Source of the DNA: Actinomycetota bacterium
GTDB taxonomy: Bacteria > Actinomycetota > Thermoleophilia > UBA2241
Length of the DNA: 40,663 bases
Assembly (NCBI GenBank): GCA_003157715.1
Contig: PMKK01000244.1
Location: forward strand, 1 to 40,663
Reading direction: 5' to 3'
Shown: piece after piece, positions 22,105-31,197 of the stretch
How the letters are laid out: every line of letters begins with the position of its first letter
Numbering within the stretch: position 1 is the first letter of the stretch
Notes under the pieces: model-generated
Told to the model about the DNA's origin: nothing
The model's input: only the letters and a program-made list of their open reading frames with translations
Database searches by the model: none
Position numbers and translations under genes: made by a program

Positions 22105-23370
22105 CTACGACAGGACGTTGAGGCGTCGCCCGACGCGCGAGAACGCTGCCACGGCACGCTCGATCTGCTCCTGCGTGTGAGTCGCCGAGAGCTGCACACG
22201 GATGCGCGCCTGTCCCTTGGGCACGACGGGGTAGCTGAAACCGATCACGTAGATGCCCTCGCCGAGCAGTGCTTCGGCCATGCGGTGGGCGACCGCTTCG
22301 TCGTGCAGCATGATCGGTACGATCGGGTGCTCGCCGGGCCGGATGTCGAAACCGGCCTCGCTCATCGCGCGGCGAAAGAAGGTGGCGTTGCGGGCCAGGC
22401 GGTCGCGCAGCTCCGTCGTTTCTGAGAGCAGCTCCAGGACGGCCACGCTCGTCGCGGCGATCGGCGGTGCGACGGCGTTGGAAAAGAGGTACGGGCGGCT
22501 CTTCTGGCGCAGCCACGCGACGATCTCGCGCCGCCCGCTGGCGCAGCCGCCCGTCGCGCCGCCCAGGGCCTTGCCGAAGGTCGTGGTGACGACGTCCACG
22601 CGGTCCTGCACGCCGTGATATTCGGGGGTGCCACGGCCCGTCGCGCCGACGACTCCGGTGGCGTGCGAGTCGTCGACCACGACCAGCGCGTCGTACCGCT
22701 CGGCGAGCTCGCAGATGTCGCCGAGCCTGGCGATGTCGCCGTCCATCGAAAACACGCCGTCGGTGGCGATCACCCGGTAACGCGCCAGGCTTGCCTGTTC
22801 GAGCTTGGCGCGCAGATCGTCCATGTCCGCGTGCGCGAAGATCAGCCGCCGGCTCTTGGTGAGCCGCACTCCGTCGATGATCGAGGCGTGGTTCAGGGCG
22901 TCGGCGATGATCGCGTCTTCGCGCCCGAAGAGCGGCTCGAAGAGACCGGCGTTGGCGTCGAAGGCCGACGAGAAGAGGATGGTGTCGTCTGTCCCCAGGA
23001 ACGCGCTCATGCGCTGCTCGAGCTCTCTGTGCACCTCGAACGTGCCGCAGATGAAGCGCACGGACGCCGTCCCGAAGCCCCAGCGATCGAGCGCTCGATG
23101 CGCCGCCTCGACGACGCGCGGATCGTCGGCCAGGCCGAGATAGTTGTTGGCGCAGAAGTTCAGGACCCGGGGTGTGCCGGAGACCGGCGCGGCCGTCGCG
23201 GACGGTGCCGGCGTCCCGGCCGTCGCGGACGGTGCGGGCGTCCCGGACGGCGCGGGTACGTCGATCGTCGCTGCTTGCGGCGAGGTGATCACCCGTTCGC
23301 TTTTGTAGAGGCTCTGCGCGCGCAGCTGCTCGAGCTGCGCGCGCAAGTCGTCACGCATCCTGCCGATCAT
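22105..23370 (-). CDS. kbl: Glycine C-acetyltransferase (2-amino-3-ketobutyrate CoA ligase)
   Basis: A PLP enzyme of 421 residues that converts 2-amino-3-ketobutyrate and CoA to glycine and acetyl-CoA, the second step of threonine breakdown after Tdh. The match to E. coli Kbl is close along the length: 'NFCANNYLGLA', 'SVRFICGT', 'DALNHASIIDGVRL', 'ATDGVFSMDGDIA', 'VDDSHATG' and 'PVVPKGQARIRVQLSA'. Lys267 in 'TTTFGKALGG' is the Schiff-base lysine. The protein is some 23 residues longer than E. coli Kbl because of a Pro/Ser/Ala/Thr insert (about 39-67) with two copies of G-T-P-A-P-S-A-T-A before 'RVLNFCANNY'. It lies 54 nt downstream of tdh. Confidence 0.96.
   Translation of the reverse strand: MIGRMRDDLRAQLEQLRAQSLYKSERVITSPQAATIDVPAPSGTPAPSATAGTPAPSATAAPVSGTPRVLNFCANNYLGLADDPRVVEAAHRALDRWGFGTASVRFICGTFEVHRELEQRMSAFLGTDDTILFSSAFDANAGLFEPLFGREDAIIADALNHASIIDGVRLTKSRRLIFAHADMDDLRAKLEQASLARYRVIATDGVFSMDGDIARLGDICELAERYDALVVVDDSHATGVVGATGRGTPEYHGVQDRVDVVTTTFGKALGGATGGCASGRREIVAWLRQKSRPYLFSNAVAPPIAATSVAVLELLSETTELRDRLARNATFFRRAMSEAGFDIRPGEHPIVPIMLHDEAVAHRMAEALLGEGIYVIGFSYPVVPKGQARIRVQLSATHTQEQIERAVAAFSRVGRRLNVLS
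23191..23244. repeat. 27-nt coding tandem repeat (two units) inside kbl
   Basis: Two 27-nt units differing at one base (plus a partial third) encode the repeated nonapeptide G-T-P-A-P-S-A-T-A within the Kbl insert. The length is a multiple of three. Confidence 0.88.
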
Positions 23371-23424
23371 CGCACCGATCCTCGCTTGCCTTACCGCGAC
23401 TCGTGGCGTCGCCCGCCTCGCCGC

Positions 23425-24465
23425 TTACCCGGCCGATACCTGCAACTCCACCTTGCCGCTCTGCCCGCTGGACATGACTTCGAAGCCGCGTTCGTAGTCT
23501 TCGAACGGCAGCTCGTGCGTGATCACAGCGGCGATGTCGAGGCCTCCCTCGAGCATCGCCTGGCCCTTGTACCAGGTCTCCCAGATCTCGCGCCCGTAGA
23601 TGCCCTTGATCGTCAGGCCGCGAAAGACGACCTGGTCCCAATCGATCCGGGCCGGCGTGGGAGCGATGCCCAGCAGGGCGATGCGGCCGCCGTTGTGCAT
23701 GCTCTCGAGCATCGTCTCGAAGGCGCCGGCCACGCCGCTCATCTCGAGGCCGACGTCGAAGCCGACCATGCGCAGCTCGGCCATCACGGCGCTGACGGAC
23801 TCGCGCCCCACGTTCACGGCGCGGGTCGCGCCGAGCCGCCGCGCCAGCTCGAGCCGGTAGTCGTTCACGTCGGTGATCACGACGTTGCGCGCCCCGACGT
23901 GCCGAGCCACGGCGATCGACAGAAGGCCGACGGGCCCGGCACCGGTGATCAGCACATCCTCGCCGACCAGATCGAAGGAGAGGGTGGCGTGGGTCGCGTT
24001 GCCGAACGGGTCGAAGATGGCGGCGACGCGGGACGGGATGCGCGCCGAGACATGCCAGGCATTGGTGGCCGGCAGGGAGAGGTACTCGGCGAAGCACCCG
24101 TCGCGGTTCACACCGACGCCCACCACATTGGTGCACAGGTGGCGCCGGCCGGCGCGGCAGCTGCGGCACACGCCGCAGACGATGTGTCCCTCACCCGAGA
24201 CGCGCTCGCCCTCGGCGAAACCGGCGACATTCTGGCCGAGCGCGGCGATCGTGCCGACGAACTCGTGGCCGATGATCTGCGGCGTCGCGATGGTGTGCCG
24301 GGCCCAGTCGTCCCAGTGGTAGATGTGCACGTCGGTGCCGCAGATCGCCGCGGTCTCGACCCTGATCAACAGATCGCCCGGACCGATCTTGGGGACGGGC
24401 ACCTCTTCCAGCGCCAGGCCGACACCCGGGGCCGCCTTGACCAGCGCTTTCATCGTCTGGGTCAC
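23425..24465 (-). CDS. tdh: L-threonine 3-dehydrogenase
   Basis: An MDR dehydrogenase of 346 residues that oxidises threonine to 2-amino-3-ketobutyrate with NAD+. Catalytic zinc ligands are Cys42 ('ICGTDVHIY') and His67-Glu68 ('GHEFVG'). The structural zinc cysteines are 97, 100, 103 and 111. The Rossmann motif is 'GAGPVGLLS', and '[12 protein letters not shown]' is typical of Tdh. I start at GTG 24465, which has AAGGGGGG about 5 nt upstream; ATG 24453 is an alternative. It is the first gene of a tdh-kbl operon, which supports the substrate assignment. The 191-nt gap to the next gene holds no supported feature. Confidence 0.95.
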   Translation of the reverse strand: MTQTMKALVKAAPGVGLALEEVPVPKIGPGDLLIRVETAAICGTDVHIYHWDDWARHTIATPQIIGHEFVGTIAALGQNVAGFAEGERVSGEGHIVCGVCRSCRAGRRHLCTNVVGVGVNRDGCFAEYLSLPATNAWHVSARIPSRVAAIFDPFGNATHATLSFDLVGEDVLITGAGPVGLLSIAVARHVGARNVVITDVNDYRLELARRLGATRAVNVGRESVSAVMAELRMVGFDVGLEMSGVAGAFETMLESMHNGGRIALLGIAPTPARIDWDQVVFRGLTIKGIYGREIWETWYKGQAMLEGGLDIAAVITHELPFEDYERGFEVMSSGQSGKVELQVSAG

Positions 24466-24656
24466 GCCGCCCCCCTTCCGCCGTGTGCGGCCGTTGCTCT
24501 CTCCTGGGTCGCACGAGAGATACCCCGGGTGGCGCTCGTTTAAGTGTCGTCTCACGTCACGGGCCGACGTGACCGAGCCGCGACACTCGAACGCCCGCTG
24601 CCGCGCGCAAGCGCGTACCGCTCAACGTCTCCCTCGGCCTGCCGATAGAGGAGTTG

Positions 24657-26639
24657 ATGGTTGGACAGTTTGAATCCAGTAATGAGCGTAGTGTGGCCGG
24701 CATCGACGCCGGCTCGTTTTCCGGCACCCTCCTCGAAGATCTGCGGGCCGGCGAGCGCGACGCCTTCTTGGCCTTCTTCGAGGCGTACCGGCTTCCCCTC
24801 TACAACTTCGCCCTGTGCCTGACGCGCGGCCGCCAAGACGCCGCCGCCGTCACCCGGGAAGTCTTCATCATGACCTACCGGCAGGTCCTGCTGGACGAGG
24901 GCGCTATCGATCCCAGGTCGTCGCTCTACCATGCGGCGGTCGGTGTCTGCGAGGATCTTCAGGGCGCCCGAGGTGCCGATGATCGGCTCCGCGAGGCGGA
25001 TCAGGGTCTGGACGGGACTCGCCGTGGCCACTGGGAGCAGAACGATCTCGGCCGCCGTGTCCAGCAGGCGCTGGAGACACTCGACGATCGTCACTACGCC
25101 GCGCTCCTGCTGAACGACGTCCACGGTCTTCGTCCCGAAGAGACGGCGATCGTGCTCGGCATGTCGACCGACGCGGCAAAAGCGTTCCTGTTTCGAGCCC
25201 GCGAGACGTTTTTGCACGCCTTCGAGGACCTTTGGATGGATCTGGGTGGCGCGAGCTGCCGTCTCGCGGAGCAAGTGGTCGCGAGCGCGATCGGGCATAC
25301 TCCGGCGGCCGACGAGCTGCGCAAGCTCCGCGAGCATGCCGCCTACTGCAAGCCCTGCCGGAAGACGATGAAGGCGTGGGGCACGGGCGCCGTCGGTCTG
25401 ACTCTCTTCCTGAAGGATGCTCCGCTCCCCGAGGCGCTGCGAGCGGCGCCGGTGTTCGGGACCGCGAGCGCGCCGCTTCGCCCGGACAGAGATCTTGCAC
25501 CCGCGCCAGGCCCGGCGGCCGCGGAGACCGGGGGCGGTTTCGCCGCCGTCGCCGCGGCGCTTGCCGTGGTCGGTCGCGCCGTCTCGAGCAAGGCGGCGGC
25601 CTACGCGATGGCCGCGGCGTGTCTTGCGGCCTTCGTCGGGCTGGCCGTGAGCGTTTCGCAACACAACCTGCCGCTCGCGCGGCCAACGGCACCGGTGTCG
25701 GCTCGCGCCGCCACGGTCCCGCCGGCCCAGAAGGCAGCGTCCTCGGCGACGTCGGCCACGGTCCGTGCGAGCCGGCGCGGCGCGGCGGGCAGGGCGGTCG
25801 CCACCGTCGCCCTCAACGGCACGTCTCGCGTGGAGACAGAAGCCGACCAGAAGACCGCGGCGATCAAGACCGCCGGCTCCTCGAAGGGCGGCAGCGCCGA
25901 GAACGCCCTGGCCGCCGGCGGCGCAGCCGCAGGCTCCGGCGCGACGACGGAGAGCCCCGCTCCGACGCCGACGACCGGCAGCGTTTCGACGACCGGCAGC
26001 GTTTCGACGACCGTCGGCACTTCGGCGCCCGGCAGCGCCTCGGCGCCCGTCGGCGCTTCCATAGGTATCGGCGCTTCATCGACCGGCAAGCCGACACCGA
26101 TCGGCAGCCCTTCGCCGACCTCCAGCCCTTCGCCGACCGGCAGCCCTTCGCCGACCGGCAGCCCTTCGCCGACCGCCAGCCCTTCGCCGATCGGCAGCCC
26201 GACACCGACCGGCAGCCCTTCGCCGACCGGCAGCCCCTCGCCGACCGCCAGCCCTTCGCCGATCGCCAGCCCTTCGCCGACCGCCAGCCCTTCACCCACC
26301 GGCAGCCCTTCGCCCACCGGCAGTCCGACACCCAACGGCAGTATGGCGTCTGGCGGTACACTGCCTGGCGTAGGCGCACGACACGGGGCGCCCAAGCCCC
26401 GGGCTCATGAGCTCGCCGGTCGCCACGCCGCCAAGCATCAAGCTCAGTGGCATGCCGGCCGGCGCACCGCCCAAGCCGACAAGGGCAGGAAGGCCGGGAA
26501 CCGGCATGCGCAGAGGAACGACACGCGGACCGCACGACACGAAGCGTGGTACGCAAGGCGCGGTGCGCGGTCCACAAGACACGACACTCATTCGGCCAGG
26601 CACGGCAGGCGCGGCCACAAGCAGGGCAAGCGGAGCTGA
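24657..26639 (+). CDS. ECF sigma factor fused to a zinc-finger anti-sigma-like domain, membrane anchor and repeat-rich extracytoplasmic tail
   Basis: A 660-residue fusion. Region sigma-2 (about 25-95) has '[20 protein letters not shown]'. Region sigma-4 (about 135-190) has '[16 protein letters not shown]', '[20 protein letters not shown]'. Next comes a ZAS-like zinc motif His227-X3-Cys231-X2-Cys234, with Cys201 upstream, as in anti-sigma factors. One membrane helix follows (about 314-334), then a Ser/Thr/Pro-rich region with the 18-nt array (about 480-563), and a very basic His/Arg/Lys tail (about 575-660). It would be a sigma factor tethered to the membrane by its own inhibitor. ATG 24657 has GAGGAG 3 nt upstream. 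Sigma-2 is diverged, so promoter binding is not assured. Confidence 0.85.
   Translation: MVGQFESSNERSVAGIDAGSFSGTLLEDLRAGERDAFLAFFEAYRLPLYNFALCLTRGRQDAAAVTREVFIMTYRQVLLDEGAIDPRSSLYHAAVGVCEDLQGARGADDRLREADQGLDGTRRGHWEQNDLGRRVQQALETLDDRHYAALLLNDVHGLRPEETAIVLGMSTDAAKAFLFRARETFLHAFEDLWMDLGGASCRLAEQVVASAIGHTPAADELRKLREHAAYCKPCRKTMKAWGTGAVGLTLFLKDAPLPEALRAAPVFGTASAPLRPDRDLAPAPGPAAAETGGGFAAVAAALAVVGRAVSSKAAAYAMAAACLAAFVGLAVSVSQHNLPLARPTAPVSARAATVPPAQKAASSATSATVRASRRGAAGRAVATVALNGTSRVETEADQKTAAIKTAGSSKGGSAENALAAGGAAAGSGATTESPAPTPTTGSVSTTGSVSTTVGTSAPGSASAPVGASIGIGASSTGKPTPIGSPSPTSSPSPTGSPSPTGSPSPTASPSPIGSPTPTGSPSPTGSPSPTASPSPIASPSPTASPSPTGSPSPTGSPTPNGSMASGGTLPGVGARHGAPKPRAHELAGRHAAKHQAQWHAGRRTAQADKGRKAGNRHAQRNDTRTARHEAWYARRGARSTRHDTHSARHGRRGHKQGKRS
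26093..26344 (+). repeat. 18-nt coding tandem array (14 units) in the sigma/anti-sigma fusion
   Basis: Fourteen 18-nt units related to TTCGCCGACCGGCAGCCC encode hexapeptides of the S-P-S-P-T-G type in the extracytoplasmic part of the fusion protein. Just upstream, 25970-26060 holds shorter repeats of a T-T-G-S-V-S type. Confidence 0.93.
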
Positions 26640-26672
26640 GGCCGTCTGGTCGCGCGTTCCGCGCGCCGCCCT

Positions 26673-28118
26673 GTGGAGTCTGAGAACTTGACGCCGATCG
26701 CCGCGCCCAGCGACTCCCTCGATCTCGAGACCGTGCTCCTGCTGGGGCTCGACAACGTCATCGGCATGCTGCGCGTCGACGGTGGCTGGATCGCCCTCGA
26801 CCGCGATCTCACGCTTGAGCTGGTCTGCCACCGCGGAATCTCGCAGGACTGCGCGGCGACGATCGCCGGCGCGCCTCTCGACGACACCGCCGAGGGCCTT
26901 GCCTTCAGCAGCCGGGAGACGGTGATCGTCGGCGATACGGCGGCGAGTCCGCTCGCGTCGCCGTCCGTCCTGCGTGAGGGCATCGCCACGATGCTCGTCC
27001 TTCCCCTCAAGTCCCGGAGCCGCGTGCTCGGCGTGCTGGCGGCCGTGACGCGCGGGCCTCGTCTCTACTCCGCCGCCGACATCGGCGCGGCCGAAGCGGC
27101 CGGCGCGGAGCTGGCCCTGGCGATCGAGCAGGCCTTGCTGATCCGGGCGCAAAGCGATCACATAGACCGGCAGCGGCTGCTTCTCGATGCTGCCGAGACG
27201 GTCAACCGGAGTGTCGGCTCGGCCCTGCTCGAGACGAACATCCTCGCTGAAGCCGCTCGCCTGCTGGATGCTCAGAAGTCGGCTCTTTTGGCCGTGCGCG
27301 GCGACGTGCTGGTCGCCAAGGACGTCTACGGGCTCAGCGACAAGTTCAAGCAGCTCTTCGTCGAGTCGCTCGAGGACCCGCTGTTCGGGAGGGCGGTCCT
27401 CGACGGTGAGACGGTGGCCGTCGAGGACGTCGGCGCCGAAGGGGCGACGGCGGCCCGGCTCGGCGACGAGGGCGGGTTCCGCTCGCTTCTCACGGCGCCA
27501 CTGCAGAGTCACAGAGGCACGTATGGCGCCCTTGCCGTCTTCTACGATCGCACGCGGCAGTTTCGCGAGTACGACAAGACCCTCTTTCGCACCTTCGCGA
27601 TCCACGCCACCATCGCGCTCGACAATCGGCGGCTCATCCAGGAGAAAGACCACATGGCGGTGCGCGACGGCCTCACGGGCGTGTACAACCGCAGCTACCT
27701 GGAGGTAGCGCTGGAGCGCGCCACCAAAGAGGTGCGCCGCAACGGCGGCGCCGTGAGCATCCTCTTTCTCGATCTGGACGACATGAAGAAGCTCAACGAC
27801 ACCTATGGCCATGAGGCCGGCGATCGCGCGCTTCGCGAGCTGGCCGCGCTGCTCAAAGAGAGCTGCCGCGAGACTGATGTCGTGGCGCGCTACGGTGGCG
27901 ACGAGTTCGTCGTGCTCATGCCGGCCACCGACGAGAAGGGCGCCGAGCGGGTGGCCCTCAAGGTCGACGAGGCGATCGCGCGCCACAACGTCGCGGTCGG
28001 CGGACCGGCGTGCCTTTCGGCGAGCATGGGCAGACACACCGCCGGCGCCGCCGACATCGACGACGTGCTCCACGAGGCCGACCGGCGCATGTATGCGATG
28101 AAACGGTCGCGCGGGTAG
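26673..28118 (+). CDS. GAF-GAF-GGDEF diguanylate cyclase
   Basis: A 481-residue cytoplasmic protein. Two GAF-like sensor domains (about 15-155 and 165-315) precede a GGDEF domain (about 325-481). The active site is Y407-G-G-D-E-F412, intact, and the inhibitory I-site R399-E-T-D402 is present, so it should make c-di-GMP with product feedback. The start is GTG 26673, 33 nt after the sigma-fusion gene, so cotranscription is possible. Which ligand the GAF domains bind cannot be read. No EAL or HD-GYP enzyme and no c-di-GMP receptor lies in the window. Confidence 0.93.
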   Translation: MESENLTPIAAPSDSLDLETVLLLGLDNVIGMLRVDGGWIALDRDLTLELVCHRGISQDCAATIAGAPLDDTAEGLAFSSRETVIVGDTAASPLASPSVLREGIATMLVLPLKSRSRVLGVLAAVTRGPRLYSAADIGAAEAAGAELALAIEQALLIRAQSDHIDRQRLLLDAAETVNRSVGSALLETNILAEAARLLDAQKSALLAVRGDVLVAKDVYGLSDKFKQLFVESLEDPLFGRAVLDGETVAVEDVGAEGATAARLGDEGGFRSLLTAPLQSHRGTYGALAVFYDRTRQFREYDKTLFRTFAIHATIALDNRRLIQEKDHMAVRDGLTGVYNRSYLEVALERATKEVRRNGGAVSILFLDLDDMKKLNDTYGHEAGDRALRELAALLKESCRETDVVARYGGDEFVVLMPATDEKGAERVALKVDEAIARHNVAVGGPACLSASMGRHTAGAADIDDVLHEADRRMYAMKRSRG

Positions 28119-28158
28119 AGTACTCCCACTGTCTTTTCGCAAGGAGGCCGGCACACCG

Positions 28159-28680
28159 ATGAACGACACACTGAAGGTCCTGCTGAACAGGCGTAGCATC
28201 CGCGCCTTCAAGCCCGAACAGATCAAAGACGAAGAGCTGAACGCCGTCCTCGAGGCGGGCAAGTACGCGCCCAGCGGCGGCAACCAGCAGGCCGCGCTGT
28301 TCGTCGTGGTCCAGGCACGGGAGACGCGGCAGACGATCTCCAGGATGAACCGGGCCGTGACCGGCGGCGACTCCGACCCCTACTACGGCGCGCCGACGGT
28401 GATCCTGGTGCTGGCCGACGCGAGCAAGGTCACCCCCGTCGAGGACGCCAGCGTCGCCCTCGCCAACATGTTCAACGCCGCGTTTTCTCTTGGCCTGGGT
28501 TCGTGCTGGGTGCATCGCACGCGGCAGATGTTCGAGACCGACGAGGGCAAGGCTCTGCTCAGGACGTGGGGCGTGGAAGGTGAGTATGTCGGCGTCGGTT
28601 CCTGCATCCTCGGCTACCCCGACGGTGAGCATCCGCAGGCCGCCGCGCGCAAGGACGGCTCGGTCGTGATGGTGAGGTAG
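28159..28680 (+). CDS. Nitroreductase-family flavoprotein
   Basis: A 173-residue FMN-binding nitroreductase-fold protein, recognised from 'LLNRRSIRAFKPEQI' (phosphate-binding arginines), 'GKYAPSGGNQQ' and 'NMFNAAFSLGLGSCWVHR'. It lies at the short end of the family (usually 170-220 residues). Such enzymes use NAD(P)H to reduce quinones, nitro groups or flavins, or act as dehydrogenases; the natural substrate is unknown. AAGGAGG is 11 nt upstream of the ATG. A TAGAGT element near 28114 might be a -10 box. Confidence 0.92.
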   Translation: MNDTLKVLLNRRSIRAFKPEQIKDEELNAVLEAGKYAPSGGNQQAALFVVVQARETRQTISRMNRAVTGGDSDPYYGAPTVILVLADASKVTPVEDASVALANMFNAAFSLGLGSCWVHRTRQMFETDEGKALLRTWGVEGEYVGVGSCILGYPDGEHPQAAARKDGSVVMVR

Positions 28681-28695
28681 CGAGCCGCTCGCCCC

Positions 28696-31032
28696 TCACG
28701 ACCAGCGTTTGACCGCCGCGTCGGAGAGGCGGTCGGCGGCTTCGTTCAGCCGCAGGCCGACGACGTCGAGCCGCCGCAGCAGTTCGCGGCACTTGAGGAC
28801 ATCCATGGTGAGCTCGCCGCTGAAGAGCCGCGCCAGCTCGACATGGTAAAGCCGCCGGACCTCGTTTGCCGAGGTCTTGGAGAGCATGGCGGCCTGGCTG
28901 GTCTCCTGAGGGTCTCTGGCGATCGTCTTCACGGCCTGGTGCAGTTCGCCGACCCCCTTGGCGGTGGCGTCGAGAAGGCTCAGAAACTCGTCGGCGGCTT
29001 CGACCTTGAAGAGGTCCCACTCGCGCACGAAGTCGCGCAGATTGTCGAGCACGTCGTCGATCGAACGCGACAACCGGAAGAGGTCTTCGCGGTCGATCGG
29101 CTCGACCAGCACACCGGATAGTCTGGCCACCAGCTCACCCCGCAGGGCGTCGCCCTTCTGCTCGATCGCGCTGATCTGGGCGTGCGCGGCGCCCGGCGCG
29201 ATCGTGCCGTCCGCCAGCGCGCACGCCACGTCGCAGGCGGCGACGGTCTGAGCGAGCTGGCCCTCGAGCGTGGCGATGACGGCCAGGCGGCTGTGCAGGC
29301 ATTCGCGGACCGCGGCGTCCACGGTCAGAAAGAGGTGGTCCTCGCCGAGCAGATCCAGGAGTCCGCTGCGCCGAAACACGTCGATCACCGGGGTGCCCGC
29401 GTGGGCGAAGACGATGTCGCGCCCGCTGTCGCGCAGGATGCGCACCAGCCGCTGGAGGGTGTCGGCCGAGGTCACGTCGACGTCGACGGTCGACTCGAGG
29501 CTCCAGATCACGACCCGCGGGGCCGGCTCGGTGACGTTCAGAAGCCGGTTCAGGCGGTCCACGGCGAGCCCGGCGTTGGCGAAGTAGAGCTGTCCGTCGA
29601 GCCGGTAGATGAGTAGACCGGGAAGAGTCTCGTTTTCCGGGTGTCGGGCGACGTCCGTGTAGTAGGTCGGCTCGTCGGGCACGCGACCCAGCACGGCGGC
29701 GTGCGGCCGGCTGGAGCGGTACAGCAGGATGACGAGTGAGAGAGCCACGGCGACGCCCAGACCGCGCAGGACGCCGAAGGCCAGCACGCCGACCAGGGCG
29801 GCCAGTGCCGGCGCGGCGTCGATGGGGCGCACCCCGGCGATCCGTCGCAACGCGTGCACGTCGACCAGACCCCACACCGCGCGCACCACGACGGCTCCCA
29901 GGATCGCCTCGGGCAGGTCGTGCAGCACGCGGGTGATGGAGAACACCGCTACGAGCATGACGCCGGCCCCGATTAGACCCGCCATCTGCGACTTGGCGCC
30001 GCTCGTCTCGTTCAGAGCCGAACCCGACAGGCCGCCGCTGACCACGATGCCGCCGAACGCGCCGGAGCCGATGTTGGCCAGACCGAGCGCGACCAGTTCC
30101 TGATTGGCGTCGATCTCGTAGCCGTGGCGGATGGCGAAGGTCCGGGCGCCGCCCAGCGCCTCGGCGTAGACGACGACGGCGATGCCGGCGGCGCTCGGCA
30201 GCAGGCCCAGCGCGTCGGAGAGGTGAACGTTCGGCAGCCGGGGCGCCGGCAGGCCGCTGGGGATGGCGCCGACCAGGGCGACCCCGTGGGCGCCGAGATG
30301 CAGGGTGACCGAGACCACGAGGCCGGCCGCCAGGACCGTCAGCGCCCCGGGGATCACGGGCCAGCGTCGCACGGTGAACAGCAGCGCGAGCGCGCAGGCG
30401 CTCACGATGGCGGTCGTGAGACTGGTCTCGCTCAAGTGGGTGAGCTCGCTCCAGAGCATGTGAAAGATGTCGGTGTAGGTCGGCACCCGCAGGCCGAGAA
30501 GCTTGGGAATCTGGCGCACGATGATCGTCAGCGCCAGGCCCATGACATAGCCGGCGATCACCGGACGGGCGAGGAACTCGGAGATGAAGCCGAAGCGGGC
30601 GACGCCGGCGATCAGGCTGAACAGACCGACAAGGACCGCGACCATCGCGACCAGCTCGGCCGCCTTCACGGGACCGGTGGCCCCGTGGGCGGCCACGATC
30701 GCCGCCGCCATGATGGCGGCGGTCGAGGTCGGCGAGCAGGCGAGCTGGCGCGACGTCCCGAAGAGGGCGTAGATGACCAGCCCGGCGAGGGTCGCATAGA
30801 GGCCGGCCTGGGGCGGTACGCCGGCGATCTGCGCGTAGGCCATGCTTTCGGGCACGAGCAGACCGACCACGGTCAGGGCGGCGATGGTGTCGTATCTCAG
30901 CCACTGCCGGTGGTAGTCGGGCAGCCACTCGGTGAGCGGCAGCCAGCGTTGCAGTCTCGACCGCGACGCGACGCGGGCGGCACGGTTTGGCCGAGAGCCC
31001 AGCCTGCGTGAAGTGGTGCGCGCGCCGCTCAT
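28696..31032 (-). CDS. SulP anion transporter fused to STAS and DUF47/PhoU-like domains
   Basis: A 778-residue fusion. The SulP membrane domain (about 35-430; 'VGLLVPESMAYAQIAGVPPQ', 'GTSRQLACSPTST') is followed by a STAS domain (about 460-555; 'LYFANAGLAVDRLN') and a helical C-terminal domain (about 575-778). The latter matches DUF47/PhoU-like proteins ('IEQKGDALRGELVARL', 'PIDREDLFRLSRSIDDVLDN'). SulP proteins move sulfate, bicarbonate or other anions. DUF47 proteins normally partner Pit phosphate transporters, so this one may gate the transporter in cis. ATG 31032 has AAGG at 8 nt; ATG 31038 is an alternative. The far longer open frame upstream overlaps the MFS gene and is a shadow. Confidence 0.9.
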   Translation of the reverse strand: MSGARTTSRRLGSRPNRAARVASRSRLQRWLPLTEWLPDYHRQWLRYDTIAALTVVGLLVPESMAYAQIAGVPPQAGLYATLAGLVIYALFGTSRQLACSPTSTAAIMAAAIVAAHGATGPVKAAELVAMVAVLVGLFSLIAGVARFGFISEFLARPVIAGYVMGLALTIIVRQIPKLLGLRVPTYTDIFHMLWSELTHLSETSLTTAIVSACALALLFTVRRWPVIPGALTVLAAGLVVSVTLHLGAHGVALVGAIPSGLPAPRLPNVHLSDALGLLPSAAGIAVVVYAEALGGARTFAIRHGYEIDANQELVALGLANIGSGAFGGIVVSGGLSGSALNETSGAKSQMAGLIGAGVMLVAVFSITRVLHDLPEAILGAVVVRAVWGLVDVHALRRIAGVRPIDAAPALAALVGVLAFGVLRGLGVAVALSLVILLYRSSRPHAAVLGRVPDEPTYYTDVARHPENETLPGLLIYRLDGQLYFANAGLAVDRLNRLLNVTEPAPRVVIWSLESTVDVDVTSADTLQRLVRILRDSGRDIVFAHAGTPVIDVFRRSGLLDLLGEDHLFLTVDAAVRECLHSRLAVIATLEGQLAQTVAACDVACALADGTIAPGAAHAQISAIEQKGDALRGELVARLSGVLVEPIDREDLFRLSRSIDDVLDNLRDFVREWDLFKVEAADEFLSLLDATAKGVGELHQAVKTIARDPQETSQAAMLSKTSANEVRRLYHVELARLFSGELTMDVLKCRELLRRLDVVGLRLNEAADRLSDAAVKRWS

Positions 31033-31056
31033 GCCCATGACCTTATCTGTCGTGCT

Positions 31057-31068
31057 TTTCCTAGGAAA
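31057..31068. promoter_or_regulatory. AT-rich palindrome upstream of the SulP fusion gene
   Basis: TTTCCTAGGAAA is a perfect 12-nt palindrome, 25 nt upstream of the SulP start. AT-rich palindromes are rare in this GC-rich DNA, which makes it a candidate operator for the SulP gene or for the divergent MFS gene. Confidence 0.45.
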
Positions 31069-31197
31069 GTGCCGCGGGAGCATCTGGGCGAAAGCCGGCG
31101 ACCCGCCCGAGGCCGCTCGAGTGTCGTATGATCGACCGAACGGCGGCGACACGGAAACGAAGGGGAGAGCGCGAACACCTGTGGCTGAGCACCCGGC

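Noticed and set aside
22615..24543. Plus-strand open frame of 642 codons opposite kbl and tdh
   Set aside because: It is the antisense shadow of two strongly conserved enzymes; its composition is that of a GC-rich complementary frame and it has no domain.
23425..24555. Longer Tdh start giving 376 residues
   Set aside because: The extra N-terminus has no homology and the GTG at 24465 has a good ribosome site and gives the family length.
26292..28283. Minus-strand open frame of 663 codons opposite the GGDEF gene
   Set aside because: It is a shadow frame opposite a protein with intact GAF and GGDEF motifs.
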